This document shows, piece after piece, positions 1 to 11,300 of a stretch of DNA of 64,000 nucleotides. Numbering within the stretch: the first letter of the stretch is position 1; each line of letters begins with the position of its first letter. A program made the translations under genes and the position numbers. The stretch is from positions 15,751,274-15,815,273 of the forward strand of contig CM052361.1 of the NCBI GenBank assembly GCA_028551475.1. Reading direction: 5' to 3'. This DNA is from Casuarina equisetifolia. Its lineage: Eukaryota; Streptophyta; Magnoliopsida; Fagales; Casuarinaceae. Under the pieces are notes generated by a model. It was not told the DNA's origin. It searched no databases and saw only the letters and a program-made list of their open reading frames with translations.

Positions 1-179
1 TAGCAACCACTACCCTACACACTAGCCACACCAGACGTAAGAGTTTGACCCTTCTGGTCATTGTGGGGACTCTTGCACCTAGGTCGGCCAAACCTCATTT
101 AGCTATGTATGGTGTATACCATTCACTTACCTCGCCCTCTATAGCTATAACTACATATTATACTTGCAAGTGATCACCC

Positions 180-1110
180 ATCTCAAATATTCTAAACCAA
201 TTTTTACAACGAACTAGCCACTATTTGGAACCAACCCTTGTAAAATATAGAAAATCCATTTAAGGAGGTCTAGGAGCACTTACTTGTTGCCTAAAGGATC
301 TTGGGGGAGCGGCAAAGTGTTGACCATTGTATGGATAGCCTTCATGATGAAAGGTTAGGTTGAAACCAACCCCATAGGTGGGCTCAAATGATGGTTCACC
401 TTGCTGTCCTAAGCCAAAACTCCCACCAACGTTGCATCTAAGGGGAAAAATAGCATGAAAACCCACTCTTGGGACATAAGGCCACTTTGAGGCAGTTCCC
501 ACAATTGGCCAGAAAATGCCACTGCTAACGGCTGGAATCTCACCGGAGGTTGAAACTAGTAAAGGAAACGGCCAATATATGGCCAAAATTGTTTGAGTGG
601 GGCATGATCTAAAAATTGGGCTCAATTCCACCTAGATTTAACAAAACCAAATTGCTAGCTGATGCTAGAATCACAATCATGTGGCCATGGGTCGCTGGAG
701 AAACTGTCTACAAACCCAAAGTTAAGGTGCGGGTTGGCCTCATCATTAGATTTTGACGGTTTCTTGACAAAGTAAAGGGCTTTAGGATGTTGTCTCAAGT
801 TTAACCAAAATGCATAAAGGAGGTTATGACCTCCTTGGCCAACCTAGGTGTAGGAGTCTACATGATGACTAGGAGGGTTGAACTTCTACATCTGGTGTAG
901 CTGGTTCGTAGGGTGGTGACTATTGCCAATCATTGCAATGCCAAAATTTGCCATGGGTGAGGAAACTCTAGGTGGTGGAGATTAGGGATGCTTCCCCTTG
1001 TCCATAACCAAGTGCTTTAGTACATGGCATTGAGTCTTGATAATTTGGCACTGAGTCTCCAACATTTAACAGTGCATTTCCTTCAATGAAGTGACCTTGC
1101 ATTCCATGAG
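180..1110 (-). mobile_element. Probable gypsy-type gag remnant
   Basis: Read on the minus strand, the translation contains a coiled-coil-like gag N-terminal stretch near 1110-1020 (MECKVTSLKEMHC, then repeated METQCQIIKTQC-like pieces) followed by a proline/glycine-rich stretch of the sort seen between the gag core and zinc knuckle of Ty3/gypsy elements. An open frame of 123 codons runs from 631 to 260 but has no recognisable domain. Stops and frameshifts interrupt the rest. It lies opposite in strand to the retropepsin fragment at 1795-2366, so these are parts of two elements or of a rearranged one. The assignment rests on general character only. Confidence 0.3.
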
Positions 1111-1159
1111 AGCTTGGGACTTGTTTCGGGTAAGAGGTGCCAAGATTATGCTTTGGATA

Positions 1160-1235
1160 CCCATGTAATCGAACCTCGTTTAGCTATGACCTATAAGCAC
1201 GGTGTATCTCCTCCAATGAGGTTCGATTACATGGG
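1160..1235. repeat. 18-bp perfect inverted repeat (hairpin)
   Basis: CCCATGTAATCGAACCTC at 1160-1177 is repeated as its exact reverse complement at 1218-1235, leaving a 40-base loop. It sits where gag-like sequence on the minus strand gives way to plus-strand gypsy sequence. Confidence 0.85.
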
Positions 1236-1794
1236 ATATCTTTAAACATGATGTGGTGAATCGATTTGTAAAAAATGATTAGGATAGTGAGGTAGAAAGA
1301 TTCTTTAGGTTAAGGTAGACTAGTTTAATGGCAAAGTTTGTAGCAACTTTTAAGTGGTTAAAACCATGGGTTTCCTTAAGCAATCCAAGCATAATAGAGG
1401 TCTTTTCTGTCTGATTTTTCATTCAAGCTCTTAAGGACAATATTTAACCTTTAATTAGAATTGGAAATCCCTCTACTTGGAATGAATCAATAAGACTTGC
1501 TTTCATTAGGGAAGATCAAGCTGTCCAAAACTTTCCCAAACCGAGAGTCACTTCTAGAGGCCCATAGGGTTATAACCAACCCAACCGGTAGGAGCATAGA
1601 GGTTATCCAAATCGTGTTATGTAATATCCTGGCCCCACAACACCTTAGAAGCCGAGCATGCCTGTCCATCACATTAGTCAAAATCAAATGCAAGAATGGC
1701 GAGATAAGGGGTTGTGCTATCATTATGATAAAAGATGATTTAGAAGTCATCAATGTAAGATAAAGTAGATTTTTATGTTATTTGGATTAGAGGA

Positions 1795-2366
1795 TGAGCC
1801 CGAGGACAATGATCTTAAAGAGGAGCAATTTGATGAGGCCCTAGATCAGCTAGAGGAGGATTAGGATATGGGCACCATTGCCTTATAAGCCATGTTAAGG
1901 GATTCCTTTTCTCATATTTTTCAGTTAGATGCACGTGTTAAAGGAATAAGAATCAATATCTTAGTGGACACAAGATTTACTCAAAACTTTATAGACTTAG
2001 AATTAGCCAAGAAGGCAGAGTGCGAGATTACAGATTTAAGGCCATTTTGGGTTACAATCATTGGAGGGCACCACTTATAGGGAAGTTACGGATGTAATCA
2101 CTTTCTATGGCAGATTCAAAGCCATACCTTTATGACTCCAATGCATCTTTTGGTTCTTGAAGGTTGCGACATGGTTTTAGGCATGCAATGACTTTGGACT
2201 ATTAATTTGATTTCCCTTGACTTGGAGAAAAATCAATTGACCATCCAAGTGGGGTACAAGCCATTGTTGTTGAGAAGGAGTGCTAGGGCTACCTTTACAA
2301 TAGAAGGCATCAATGGGCATAAGTATTGCCAATGGGTCATTGATCATCTAAATAACATTATGGCAT
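1795..2366 (+). pseudogene. Ty3/gypsy retropepsin (aspartic protease) fragment
   Basis: The plus-strand translation shows an acidic linker, then the retropepsin core ILVDTRFTQNFIDLELAKK at about 1954-2010, then the downstream family signature LVLEGCDMVLGMQ at about 2150-2190, followed by the usual stretch before the reverse transcriptase. This order is diagnostic for gypsy pol. Stop codons occur at 2078-2080, after GMQ and near 1863. The active-site triplet reads D-T-R where the family has D-T-G, so the protease would be dead even if translated. No reverse transcriptase follows, so the element is truncated at about 2366. Confidence 0.7.
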
Positions 2367-3795
2367 AATTGCGAGTAATGTCTATCTCTAGCAAGGTAGG
2401 AGATCCTAAAGGCCCTTTAGAGTGTGCTAAATAGCTTTCTAGAGATGTTTATGGAGCCTAATCATTTACCACCATCCTACAATTTAGACCACCGCATTCC
2501 TTTACTACCACCGAGCAACCTTGTGAGTGCGAGACCATATTGATATTCGTATGTGGATAATAACAAGGTAATTCAGAAATATAAAGGCTGGAAAGGTAAA
2601 GACTGGAAAATAAATAATTAAAAGATAAAAGGTAGTAATTTAAGTGCAGGAATTAAGATAACTGAAATATAAAAGGCTGGAAAGTAAAGACATGAAATTT
2701 AAAGGGCAAAGCTTAAGGAAAACGAAATTTAATAACTTTTCTAATCTCAATGGTTATTAAGGTTCTCATAGTTTTGATTACAACTGAATGAACAATATCC
2801 TTAAATAGACAACTAAGCCTAGTAGTAGAAGAATCTATAATTCATAAAACCAAAGTCTAGTAGAATTCAGATCCTTAAATTTAAAGAAAAATTAAACTAA
2901 CCAAATTAAGATAAGATCCCAACAAATTAAGGATAGGAGCAACCTTGCTAATGGGAAGATGATGGTAGGGTAGTAGCATTGGGGAAATGGAAAAGGGTTG
3001 GCCTTATTTGAGAGAGAGCTTATGTCTTGGGAAGGCTCCTTTTGGATTAAGTTCAGTGTTGTTTTCATTACCAAGATGTTCTAGTTAAACACTACATCCA
3101 GCTAGAAGCCAAAATACACTAAAATGATAACCTAATGTAAAGAAACTAATGTTTCAAATTGGCTTAGGATGATCATTCAAGTACAAGTTGGATTTCTATG
3201 TTCTAGATTGGCAATACAAGCCAATATATTGATTATTTGAGTATGAGTTTAGTCCACCTAATTTCCTTAATGTTAGGTCACTAGTGTTTCTTCTTTTGAT
3301 TTCTTTTCTATGAATCAAACACCCTATTTATGATGAGAATGTTAGGATTCCATCTTAATTTGAATATCTTTGGTTTAGGAATTTGAGTGTCCAATCATTT
3401 AAGTGTCTGCAATTTAAATTTTTGTAATGGTCATATATTTATAACTACACTCTAAATGTATAACCAAGATTATATTTATTACATAAGAGAGCGAACATGT
3501 ATATAGAGAGATCGTCTCGGGTTACCTTACTCACAAGATGCATTCTTTCCATTCTCCTAAAGTAATCTCGTTTTCTCTTCCTCTAACCTCCCGTCACGTA
3601 TTCTACATTGCCGGGGCTACTCCTCGTGTGTTTTAAGCGGGGATCAGTTATGGTGCTTCCCTGCGCTGTATAGGTCCTACGTGCAACAATGTTTCCCACA
3701 AACGACTAAACAGATGATCAGCTTTGTCCTCAGTTCTGTCGCCATCCCATAAACAACCAGCGTCTGGTCTGATTGCTTGCTCCACTAGCTCGAGC
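2367..3795. other. No gene seen; AT-rich intergenic sequence
   Basis: I see no coding signature. Around 2575-2720 there are imperfect repeats of an AAAGGCTGGAAAGTAAAGA-like unit. The part from about 3440 to 3780 is less AT-rich and resembles decayed LTR or promoter sequence, but I cannot assign it. Confidence 0.5.
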
Positions 3796-3893
3796 GTATC
3801 ATATGTATACAAGGTGTTTGACAACATTCTATAGTGATCTTACTGTATCATATGTATACAAGGTGTTTGACAGAATTCTATAGTGATCTTACT
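3796..3893 (+). repeat. Tandem duplication, unit 49 bp
   Basis: Two adjacent copies (3796-3844 and 3845-3893) begin GTATCATATGTATACAAGGT and end ATAGTGATCTTACT. They differ at only a few positions, mainly ACAACATT versus ACAGAATT. Confidence 0.9.
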
Positions 3894-4896
3894 TAATAGG
3901 ACAGGCTGCCTTGAAATAGTACCAGAAGGTGTTTGATTAAACGTTTTTGAAAATCAGAACTCCTCAAACATTTGCTAGGTTTTCTGTAGATCTAACCGAC
4001 CTTTTCTCTAATAACTTTTTGTTAAAGCAACAAAACAACAAATATCAAGTAAATACCAAAAGACAACGAACAATGGATAAGAAGAAAATGGGGAAAACAC
4101 AAATTTATTTGGTTCGGTATTATCCCCATGCCTATGATGCCAAGAAACAATCTTTCACTCCAATGAGAGGGAAAACGATATGGGTTTGTATCACTTAGTT
4201 CTCACACTTCTTTTCACATAAACTGCTTCTCTCTACCTAATAAGGTCATTATAAAGTAACTAGAAAACGTAATGAAACAAATGGCAGATTAAAAATTAAA
4301 CCATCACTTAAATTGTACTCTACAATACAAAATTAACTTTATTTTCTGACACGTCTTTCAGATAAAACGGAAGCAAATTGGAGGCGCTGACTACAAAGGG
4401 AGACGCTCTCACAAAGAACATATCACAGATCAGTTAAGACCCACAAAAGAAATCACTGATAATTGAATTTAATCACTTGCCATTGATGTTCACCAGACAA
4501 TTAGAAATCAGCAGTAATTCCATTCCTGCTTATGTCAAAGATCAGTTCCGGTTGCAGTAATGTATACAGAACTCAACTGGATTAACATTATGAGAAAGAT
4601 GCGTAACAGGCCAAAGAAATCATCGTTTAAGATATTTTTTCTGTTGCCTGTTGCAATTGCCTAAACAATACTGCAGGTAAGCTAATGTAACTTACCATTC
4701 CAATTGGAGACCATTGTTACATGCACAGTATTCTTCGGAATCCAACGCCTATTCTGTTGCACCTACATTTTCCACCTTAAGGAACCGGAATTTCTTCGCA
4801 AAAATTTCATTTGTTACCAATAACACGGCACAAGGAGGTCTGAACTTTCACGTATTCCAATTTTCTGAAGAACATTCCTTACTGCTAGCAATATCA
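3894..4896. other. Intergenic; 3' flank of the BODYGUARD-like gene
   Basis: No coding gene is supported. The stretch around 4098-4130 (ACACAAATTTATTTGGTTCG) resembles the TTTACGTGGTTCGGT motif common in LTRs of plant retroelements, so 3940-4230 may be an LTR scrap. The part just below 4896 should hold the 3' UTR of the minus-strand hydrolase gene, but no poly(A) signal could be fixed with confidence. Confidence 0.35.
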
Positions 4897-5133
4897 TCAA
4901 GAGACCCCCCATGTATGCTCAAGAAATTGAGCGAACTCCTTCTCTCTACCAAATATCACGGAACAATGGTCAGCATTTTCAATGATATAAACCTCTGCCT
5001 CTGGAGCTGTCATCTTGATGTTATTGGTGCACTCCAAGGGAACAACCTGGTCCGTACCCCCATGAACAACAGAAATTTTCACTTCGGCCCTGACCAGAAC
5101 TGTGAGGAAGCCATCCACTAGTTTTGCTCCACT

Positions 5134-5172
<39 letters not shown>

Positions 5173-7234
5173 GGTATGTCTACTTAAGTCCATAATCATG
5201 AAGGGAAGATCCCTGGAAATGGAAAATTGGCCAAGTTCAGGATATGATGCGCTAACAAATGCTGAAACTAAAGAATGACGTTTAATCTGTTAAATTTTCT
5301 CCATGTTCAGTTGGGATAAAAGGTGTTCTTTTACCTTTTCCTAGTAAGTAGCTTCAGAATTTTTTCCCATGTCCTGTGGTTTCGGCAAATAAGAAAGCAT
5401 ACACATCGACCCAAGTGCTCATACCATGACATAACTGATGAGCCAAACAATAATGGTGGCCACAATCTCCTCCCAGCAAGTTTATTAAGCACCGTGAAAC
5501 TTCCAACATCTTTAGAAGCACCAAAGTAAGGCTAAACCGAAAAAAAAAAAAAAAGAAACAGATTCAAGTAGGGCATCTCGCTTTATTTATTTATTTATTT
5601 TGGTGGCAGAGCAACTATGATTCATAAATAAATACCAGACAGAAAAAAGAGAAGAATAAGCATGTTAAGGGAGGTGGACTACCCTTTCACATTCAGTGCT
5701 CAAACCGAATACGCTACTGAATTAGTGTGTAAAAAACTTTTGTTATGATTTTGGATTATGTGTCACAGAAGAAACTATAACGCGATGCCAGTAAGTAAAA
5801 ACAATTAAGCATAGAATTTCTACCATAAGATCTTATGCACTTACGGGAGCTACGAGAGTGATTGATTTGACAGAATTGGAGTGCTTGGCAGCTAGGGCTA
5901 GCGCTACTATACAACCCATGGAGTGTGCAACTAAATGAAAAGAATCCAGCTGAAATGGACTGACCACAGTATTTTCAACCATTTCAACATGGTTACTCAA
6001 AGTGTATGAACAGTCTCTCGGCTTTGGGCTTCTTCCAAACCCCAAAAGGTCAACAGCATACAACCTAAAATTATGGAGTATCCTTTCAGAAAGATTTGGA
6101 AACACTGTTTCTGTCCAAAATGAAGAGGACGAAAGGAACCCATGCAAGAATATCACGTTGTCGTCAGGCTTTGCCCTGCAATCTTTGATGAATGCGGTTG
6201 AACACAAAACAATAAACAGATTAGAAAAATGCTACGTACAATTGAACAAAAACAACGAAATTTCCATCCTCAACTCCATTGACACCTCTACATTGCAATT
6301 GAAAGATAATCAGCTGACTATGAAAAAGAGCCACTTCTCTCGATCCACTGATGCTCAACAATCAATATTTAACAGGTGTTGGGATATACAAAAGTCGATT
6401 GAATTTCCACGCTAAACACCAAAAGTGCGGGCAGACACTTGCAGTAATGGTGCTTGTGGAAAATATTGAAAGGGCGAGAAGCAGCCACAATAAGGGCCAA
6501 TTGCTTCATAGTGCCACGTTAGAGTGCCGTACAAATTTGGTAGGTAACCAACAGCATTCATCAAAGATTGCAGGGCATTCTCACAAAGCACGTCTTGATG
6601 TTCAAAATGGTTTAGAATGTTCATAATTCGGTCCTAATTAACAAATCTTCCGCTTACATCTGGTTTAGTCATTCTTCAAACAGACCAGAAAGAGGCAAAC
6701 AAAATTTTTTTGGGTTTTGACCTCTTACAATTCCGCAGCAACCAACAGAAAAATTTTCAATTCAACAAATATAGTAAATGAATCTGACAAATGTGAAATT
6801 CTCTAATTACCTTTTGAAGGCTCACTAAATATAACATGAAGTTTCTGGAAACCATTTTTGATCCAAGAAAGACAAGATTCACATTCACAGTCGGACCACC
6901 TATTGACCACTACTCCACCACTTCTTCTGCTGGAGTCTTGCCGTTTTTTTGAAAATCTAGGAAACCCCATTTCCCTGAAAACGTTTTTCCTCGCATACAG
7001 AGTGTCGGATATTTCACCCTCTTGTTTCTCTTTAGCATCATGCATCAGTTGTCTTCTCTTTACACAATAGCATGGAGAGGCCTCTCCTTCAAAGAACTCA
7101 TCAAGAATGCGATACATTATGCAAAAGAGAGCGTCAAGAAAATCAAGCATGATGAAGACGGCAAAGCTAATGACCGACACGAATCTTCCAACAGATTTTC
7201 GAAGCCATTTTCCCGAGAGAACTGCCGGAACCAT
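4897..7234 (-). CDS. BDG-like: BODYGUARD-type alpha/beta hydrolase, four exons
   Basis: Spliced coding exons on the minus strand: 7234-6811, 6182-5845, 5531-5335 and 5212-4897 (stop included), giving about 424 residues; Arabidopsis BDG1 is of similar size. Introns 2 and 3 are clear GT-AG in phase (CCC|GTAAGT to TTTAG|CCT; AAAAG|GTAAAA to TTCCAG|GG). Intron 1 has a good donor (AAAG|GTAATT), but the in-phase acceptor is an AAG|AT and is less certain. Residues 20-50 form a hydrophobic membrane or signal-anchor segment, then the family motif EISDTLYARK and RWSDCECESCLSW. The hydrolase core starts at VIFLHGFLSSSSFWTETVFP (residues 151-170). The expected triad is Ser229 in LVAHSMGC, Asp374 in HGGTDQVVP and His402 in NADHCSVIFG. 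Family members act outside the epidermal cell in cuticle and cutin deposition; the substrate is unsettled. Resembles At5g17780. Confidence 0.92.
6173..6576. repeat. 23-bp perfect inverted repeat spanning a splice acceptor
   Basis: The arm at 6173-6195 covers the intron 1/exon 2 junction of the BODYGUARD-like gene, including the first ten coding bases of exon 2. The arm at 6554-6576, inside intron 1, is its exact reverse complement over 23 bases. The arms are 358 bases apart. Confidence 0.9.
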
Positions 7235-7338
7235 GATGCTGTGAAAGAGAGAGAGAGAAACGGAGAGAAATGGGCTCTGCGATGGGGATTGATTTGAAAG
7301 TCATGGTTTTGGAGTGTGATCGAGAAACGACTGATCAA
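7117..7338 (-). promoter_or_regulatory. Possible upstream ORF overlapping the BODYGUARD start
   Basis: A 73-codon minus-strand frame begins at 7338, runs past the main ATG at 7234 in a different frame, and stops at 7117. If transcription starts upstream of 7338, as the TATA-like site at 7616-7627 suggests, this would be an overlapping uORF in the leader. The leader also has a short pyrimidine (TC)n run, read on the plus strand as GA at 7246-7257. Confidence 0.3.
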
Positions 7339-8387
7339 CGCAGAGCCACGTCTTAGAATCCACCAACAAAGAATCTTATGACGGTAAAGGAAATGGTCAG
7401 ATTCTGAATGGGCAGCCAGCCAAGTGTTCCTCAGCTAACATCCAAATGGTTTGGGTTTCATTCCCCGTTGGTTTTCTGTTCATTTTCTAGATCCTGAAAC
7501 AAGTATCTGTTCCTTGCGATAGAATTACTTCACCTCTTTATTTCCTTTTTCATGTTATCTTTTACATTTAAGTTTTGTCAAAAAAAAAAAGAAGAAGATA
7601 TTTAGTCAAGAATCCTTTTATATATACACAATTTTGTCATATTATTTCTCCCGAAAGATTGTACAGTATGAAAGGCAAATAGAGGAAAATAATAGGGAGT
7701 CAATCATATAAGAGGGTATCAACAATCGACATAAAGGAAAAACAAAAAGTCCACAACTTTTTCCTTCTTTTTTTTTTTCTTAAAAAAAAGTAAATTAAAT
7801 ATGAACAAATGTGACAATTTGACCTAGTGTTTCAGCAACAGTTGTGATCGAATGAGTCTCCTTTCGTGGAGCCATATGTATAATCCGGCCTGCACAATCA
7901 CAAGTTTGCCTATTAATTATTAACTCTTTTCAGTTCTTCCTCTTGGCCGGATATGTGCTGTATAGATTCAAATTATGTTATTTGCCAGTTTCAAAGACAT
8001 GACAGAAATGCTCACAGCTACTTAAAACTAAATTTCCCTAGAACTCGTGACATACTATGGCACTTGGAGACCATGCTCCAAGACCAATTTTTTGGCTCTC
8101 TTAGCTTTTTGGTACTTGGAGTTGGCACAAGCTTCCGAACGCAAGATCTCAAATATAACATTGTCATCAACGAAAGTTTCAATGGCTTTTTTTTTTTTTT
8201 TTTTTATAAATATTTTTATTTCCACTTTTCTTCTCCGATGATTCTTGAGGACAAAATTAGGCCTCGCGATTTAATTATCTCAAAAACAATTAAGGAGATC
8301 CGAATCCATTTATCACAAGAATGCAGGTCCAGTCTAGAAAATTACAAACAGGGATATCCCAGAACCACAGAGAAACTCCGTGCTTCT
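7339..8387. other. Intergenic region between two tandem minus-strand genes
   Basis: This stretch separates the end of the VAR3-like gene from the BODYGUARD-like gene and should contain the former's 3' UTR and the latter's promoter. It has several poly(A)/poly(T) runs (about 7580-7590, 7750-7790 and 8188-8206) and no coding signal of its own. Confidence 0.6.
7616..7627 (-). promoter_or_regulatory. TATA-like box for the BODYGUARD-like gene
   Basis: On the minus strand the sequence reads TATATATAAAAG, about 385 bases before the start codon. It is the best TATA-like match in the gap between this gene and the VAR3-like gene. A leader of about 350 bases would follow. Confidence 0.35.
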
Positions 8388-11300
8388 TCAGCTACTGTCA
8401 TTTTCCTTCTTCTCCGGATCATAATTAACAGTTGGTAGATTCCTTCTGTACTGAGGAGAGGTCAACCTCCTTTCCAATGGCGTTTTCCTCTTACTAACAA
8501 CAAACCGGTTCACACCCTTTCGCATTGGCATTATTGATGGGAAATCCTCATCGGGTATCTGACTCAGCTCTGAGATGTCCTTAATCTGGGCAACACGCCG
8601 GAACCACCTCTGTGCCTTGGCCTCCTCTGACATGTCCAAAGGATCTGGTTCCTTCACTGCTGACCCCTCCAAGCTCTTTCCTTTCCAGCTCTCTCTGATG
8701 TTCTGACTATCAGATGGTTCTGCCAAACTTGTTGAATTTATTTTCTCCTTCCTGGGATCCCAACTGCTCGCACTGTCTTTCTCTGACCGAGAATTAACAC
8801 AACTCTGGGTTGAATTTCCAGTGGATTGTTCCCCGTAAACAATACCTGTCTTGTTCTCTCCATTTCTTGCATTCCAGCTCTCCATAGTCATCTTGTGATT
8901 TCCTGTCTGCTGAAGACCGTCCACATCAACTGTACTGGCTTCAGCTTCATAGGACTTCTCTGGTACCCTCTCCGCTAAAACAGAAGACGTTTCCTGAGCA
9001 GCTTTACCGGTCAAATCTCCACCATCTGGCTGTTGTTTGTCCTTTCTAGCAAAGTAGTCAGGTGGAAAGGGTACAAAGGGGACATAATTGGTATTGTTAG
9101 CTTGCTCCATTGCCATACGTCGCTTGTAAGTAGGAGAAGTCAAAGAACGATCTTTCTTCTTGCTAACCACGAATCTGTTCTCTCCTTTACGCAGGGGCAT
9201 AATCTCTGGGAAGTCCTCATCTGAAATTGCACTAGAAAGATCAGTAACATTATGCAGCTCTGCTACCTTCTTGAACCATCTCTCAGATTTTTCAGCTTGC
9301 TCTTTCTCCTTATCGTTGTTCTCAGTCTGACTCACTGGGTTCTCTGTCTGTTGTAATCTGCTTCCTGATTTATGACGGTCAGTGCTCCCAGGAGCATCAT
9401 TCACCCGATCAATAGTGTTTGAAGCAACAGACTTTTGTTCATCTGTCACTCCCTTCTCACTCCCCTCTGTTTTTGAGTTTTCAAGATTCTTGGCAAACAT
9501 ATCTGCAGGCAAGGGAACAAATGGAACATAATTCGAATTGCTTACTCTCGAGGTTCCATGCTGTGGAGAAGCTGAATGGGGACGATCTGATCCAGGATTC
9601 CGTGCAGCAGTTACATTCTTGTTATTAGATTCTGAAATGCCAGAGCTACGCCCAAGAATCTCATCTAAACTCTGGTTGACTTTTCTGTTTGGGGCTGAAC
9701 TCTGGAAAGCATTACTATCAGTAGTGCCATCCTTACCTAAGTTCCTTTGGAATTGAGAATTGGTCAACCTCCTTTCCAAAGGTGTCTTCCTCGTGCTCAC
9801 TACAAATCTGTTGACTCCTTTTCTCAATGGCATTATTTCGGGAAAATCTTTGTCAGCTATGGCACTGCTCATGTCAGAAATACCATCCAGCTGAGAAACC
9901 TTACTGAACCACCGCTGTGCCTTCTCTTCATTGGCAGCTAACAAGCTATCAATATCAGCTTTATTGGTACTTTTACCAGTTCCATGTCCTACTGATGGAT
10001 TCTCAGAGGTAACAGGTGAGACTTCTCCAGGCCGCTTACAGTCACACCTTAAGCAGACCATATTCCTCCCATAATTAAAGAAATCACATCTGAAAATGAA
10101 CAACCAGAAGTGAAGATTTACTATTTGTGACTCAGAACGTTTGGAACAAATAACAAGGCAGAGGAGAAAGATTGTAAACAAGCAATACTCACTGAGGACA
10201 TTCCCACTCCCCTCCTGTCAACTGTTTCTTTGGTCGTGTCTCCTCACATTCAAGGCATTTCATGTTTCTTGCAAAGTTTAGGAAACTACACCTGTTCAAA
10301 AGAGATGATAAAATAAGTGCTACTCACAAAGAGGAACCTGCTTGATGATCAAAAACTGCTTGGATATATGTTCTCACCATCAATTCACAAAAATAAGTAC
10401 AAAGAGGTGAAGAACAAACTTTACTAATTCAAGAAACTTTAGGCCATGTGAAGGAAGTTACCTTGGGCAAATCCAATCCCCTCTTTTTATTTCAACCTTT
10501 TGCCCTACAGGCTCCGGTGTTGGTCCAAATCTATCAGAAGACTGATTTTGCATTGACCCAAAAGAGTGGGAGTCTGAAGTGCAATAGCTCAGCTTCGCAA
10601 GTTCACTGAACAGACTCCGGACAGATGATTCAACAAGTTGTTCATTGCCAAAATTATCTCTCTCTGAAGAAACAGATGGATTGCAGGCATAACTCAATAA
10701 AAATTTCATCAAATCAACAGTGTGCGCTTTATCGGTATCCAATACCTATAATTGGCAAACAATTGGAAACTTAAAACTTAAGTATTACACATAAAAAGAC
10801 TAACTTGAGAAGACAGCTACACGGGTGGAAATTCCAATTACTGAGCTTTTAAATAAGAGACAAATATAATCAAGAACAGACATAAAAAAATATTTAGGTT
10901 TACTAAGTCACAGATTTGATATCACAAAGTCACTCAAGTATAGGCACAAATGACATCCATATATTTTTTGCTTAGAAGCCAGTGGTATTCTATAATTTTG
11001 AGAACTTATAAGAGTGAATTGTACATATGGACCATCTTTCTTGTTATGGGTTTCATCTACTATTAAGTTTTATCGCTGGACTACCCATTTCTATGCCTAA
11101 AATTTCTTTAAAGCTAGAGAATCTTAATTTTTTCAGAGTAAAAGGTTTATTTTCAATACAGATGGTAAAATGCTTCGTTTTCACAGAAATGTATGAGAAT
11201 TTTCACAAAAACATTACTCTTAGAACTGTGTGGCCGGCCCATCCAAGGTGTGAGCCGATAGACCCTACATATGACACTTTGTAGGAACAAGGTGCAGTGC

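Noticed and set aside
4714..5121. 135-codon plus-strand open frame
   Set aside because: Antisense to the last exon of the BODYGUARD-like gene, which has catalytic Asp and His motifs on the minus strand.
6002..6626. Plus-strand open frames of 91-137 codons
   Set aside because: Antisense to exon 2 and intron 1 of the BODYGUARD-like gene. Both contain LQSLMNAV only because of the inverted repeat and its surroundings.
9033..9941. Several short plus-strand open frames
   Set aside because: Antisense shadows of the long last exon of the VAR3-like gene.
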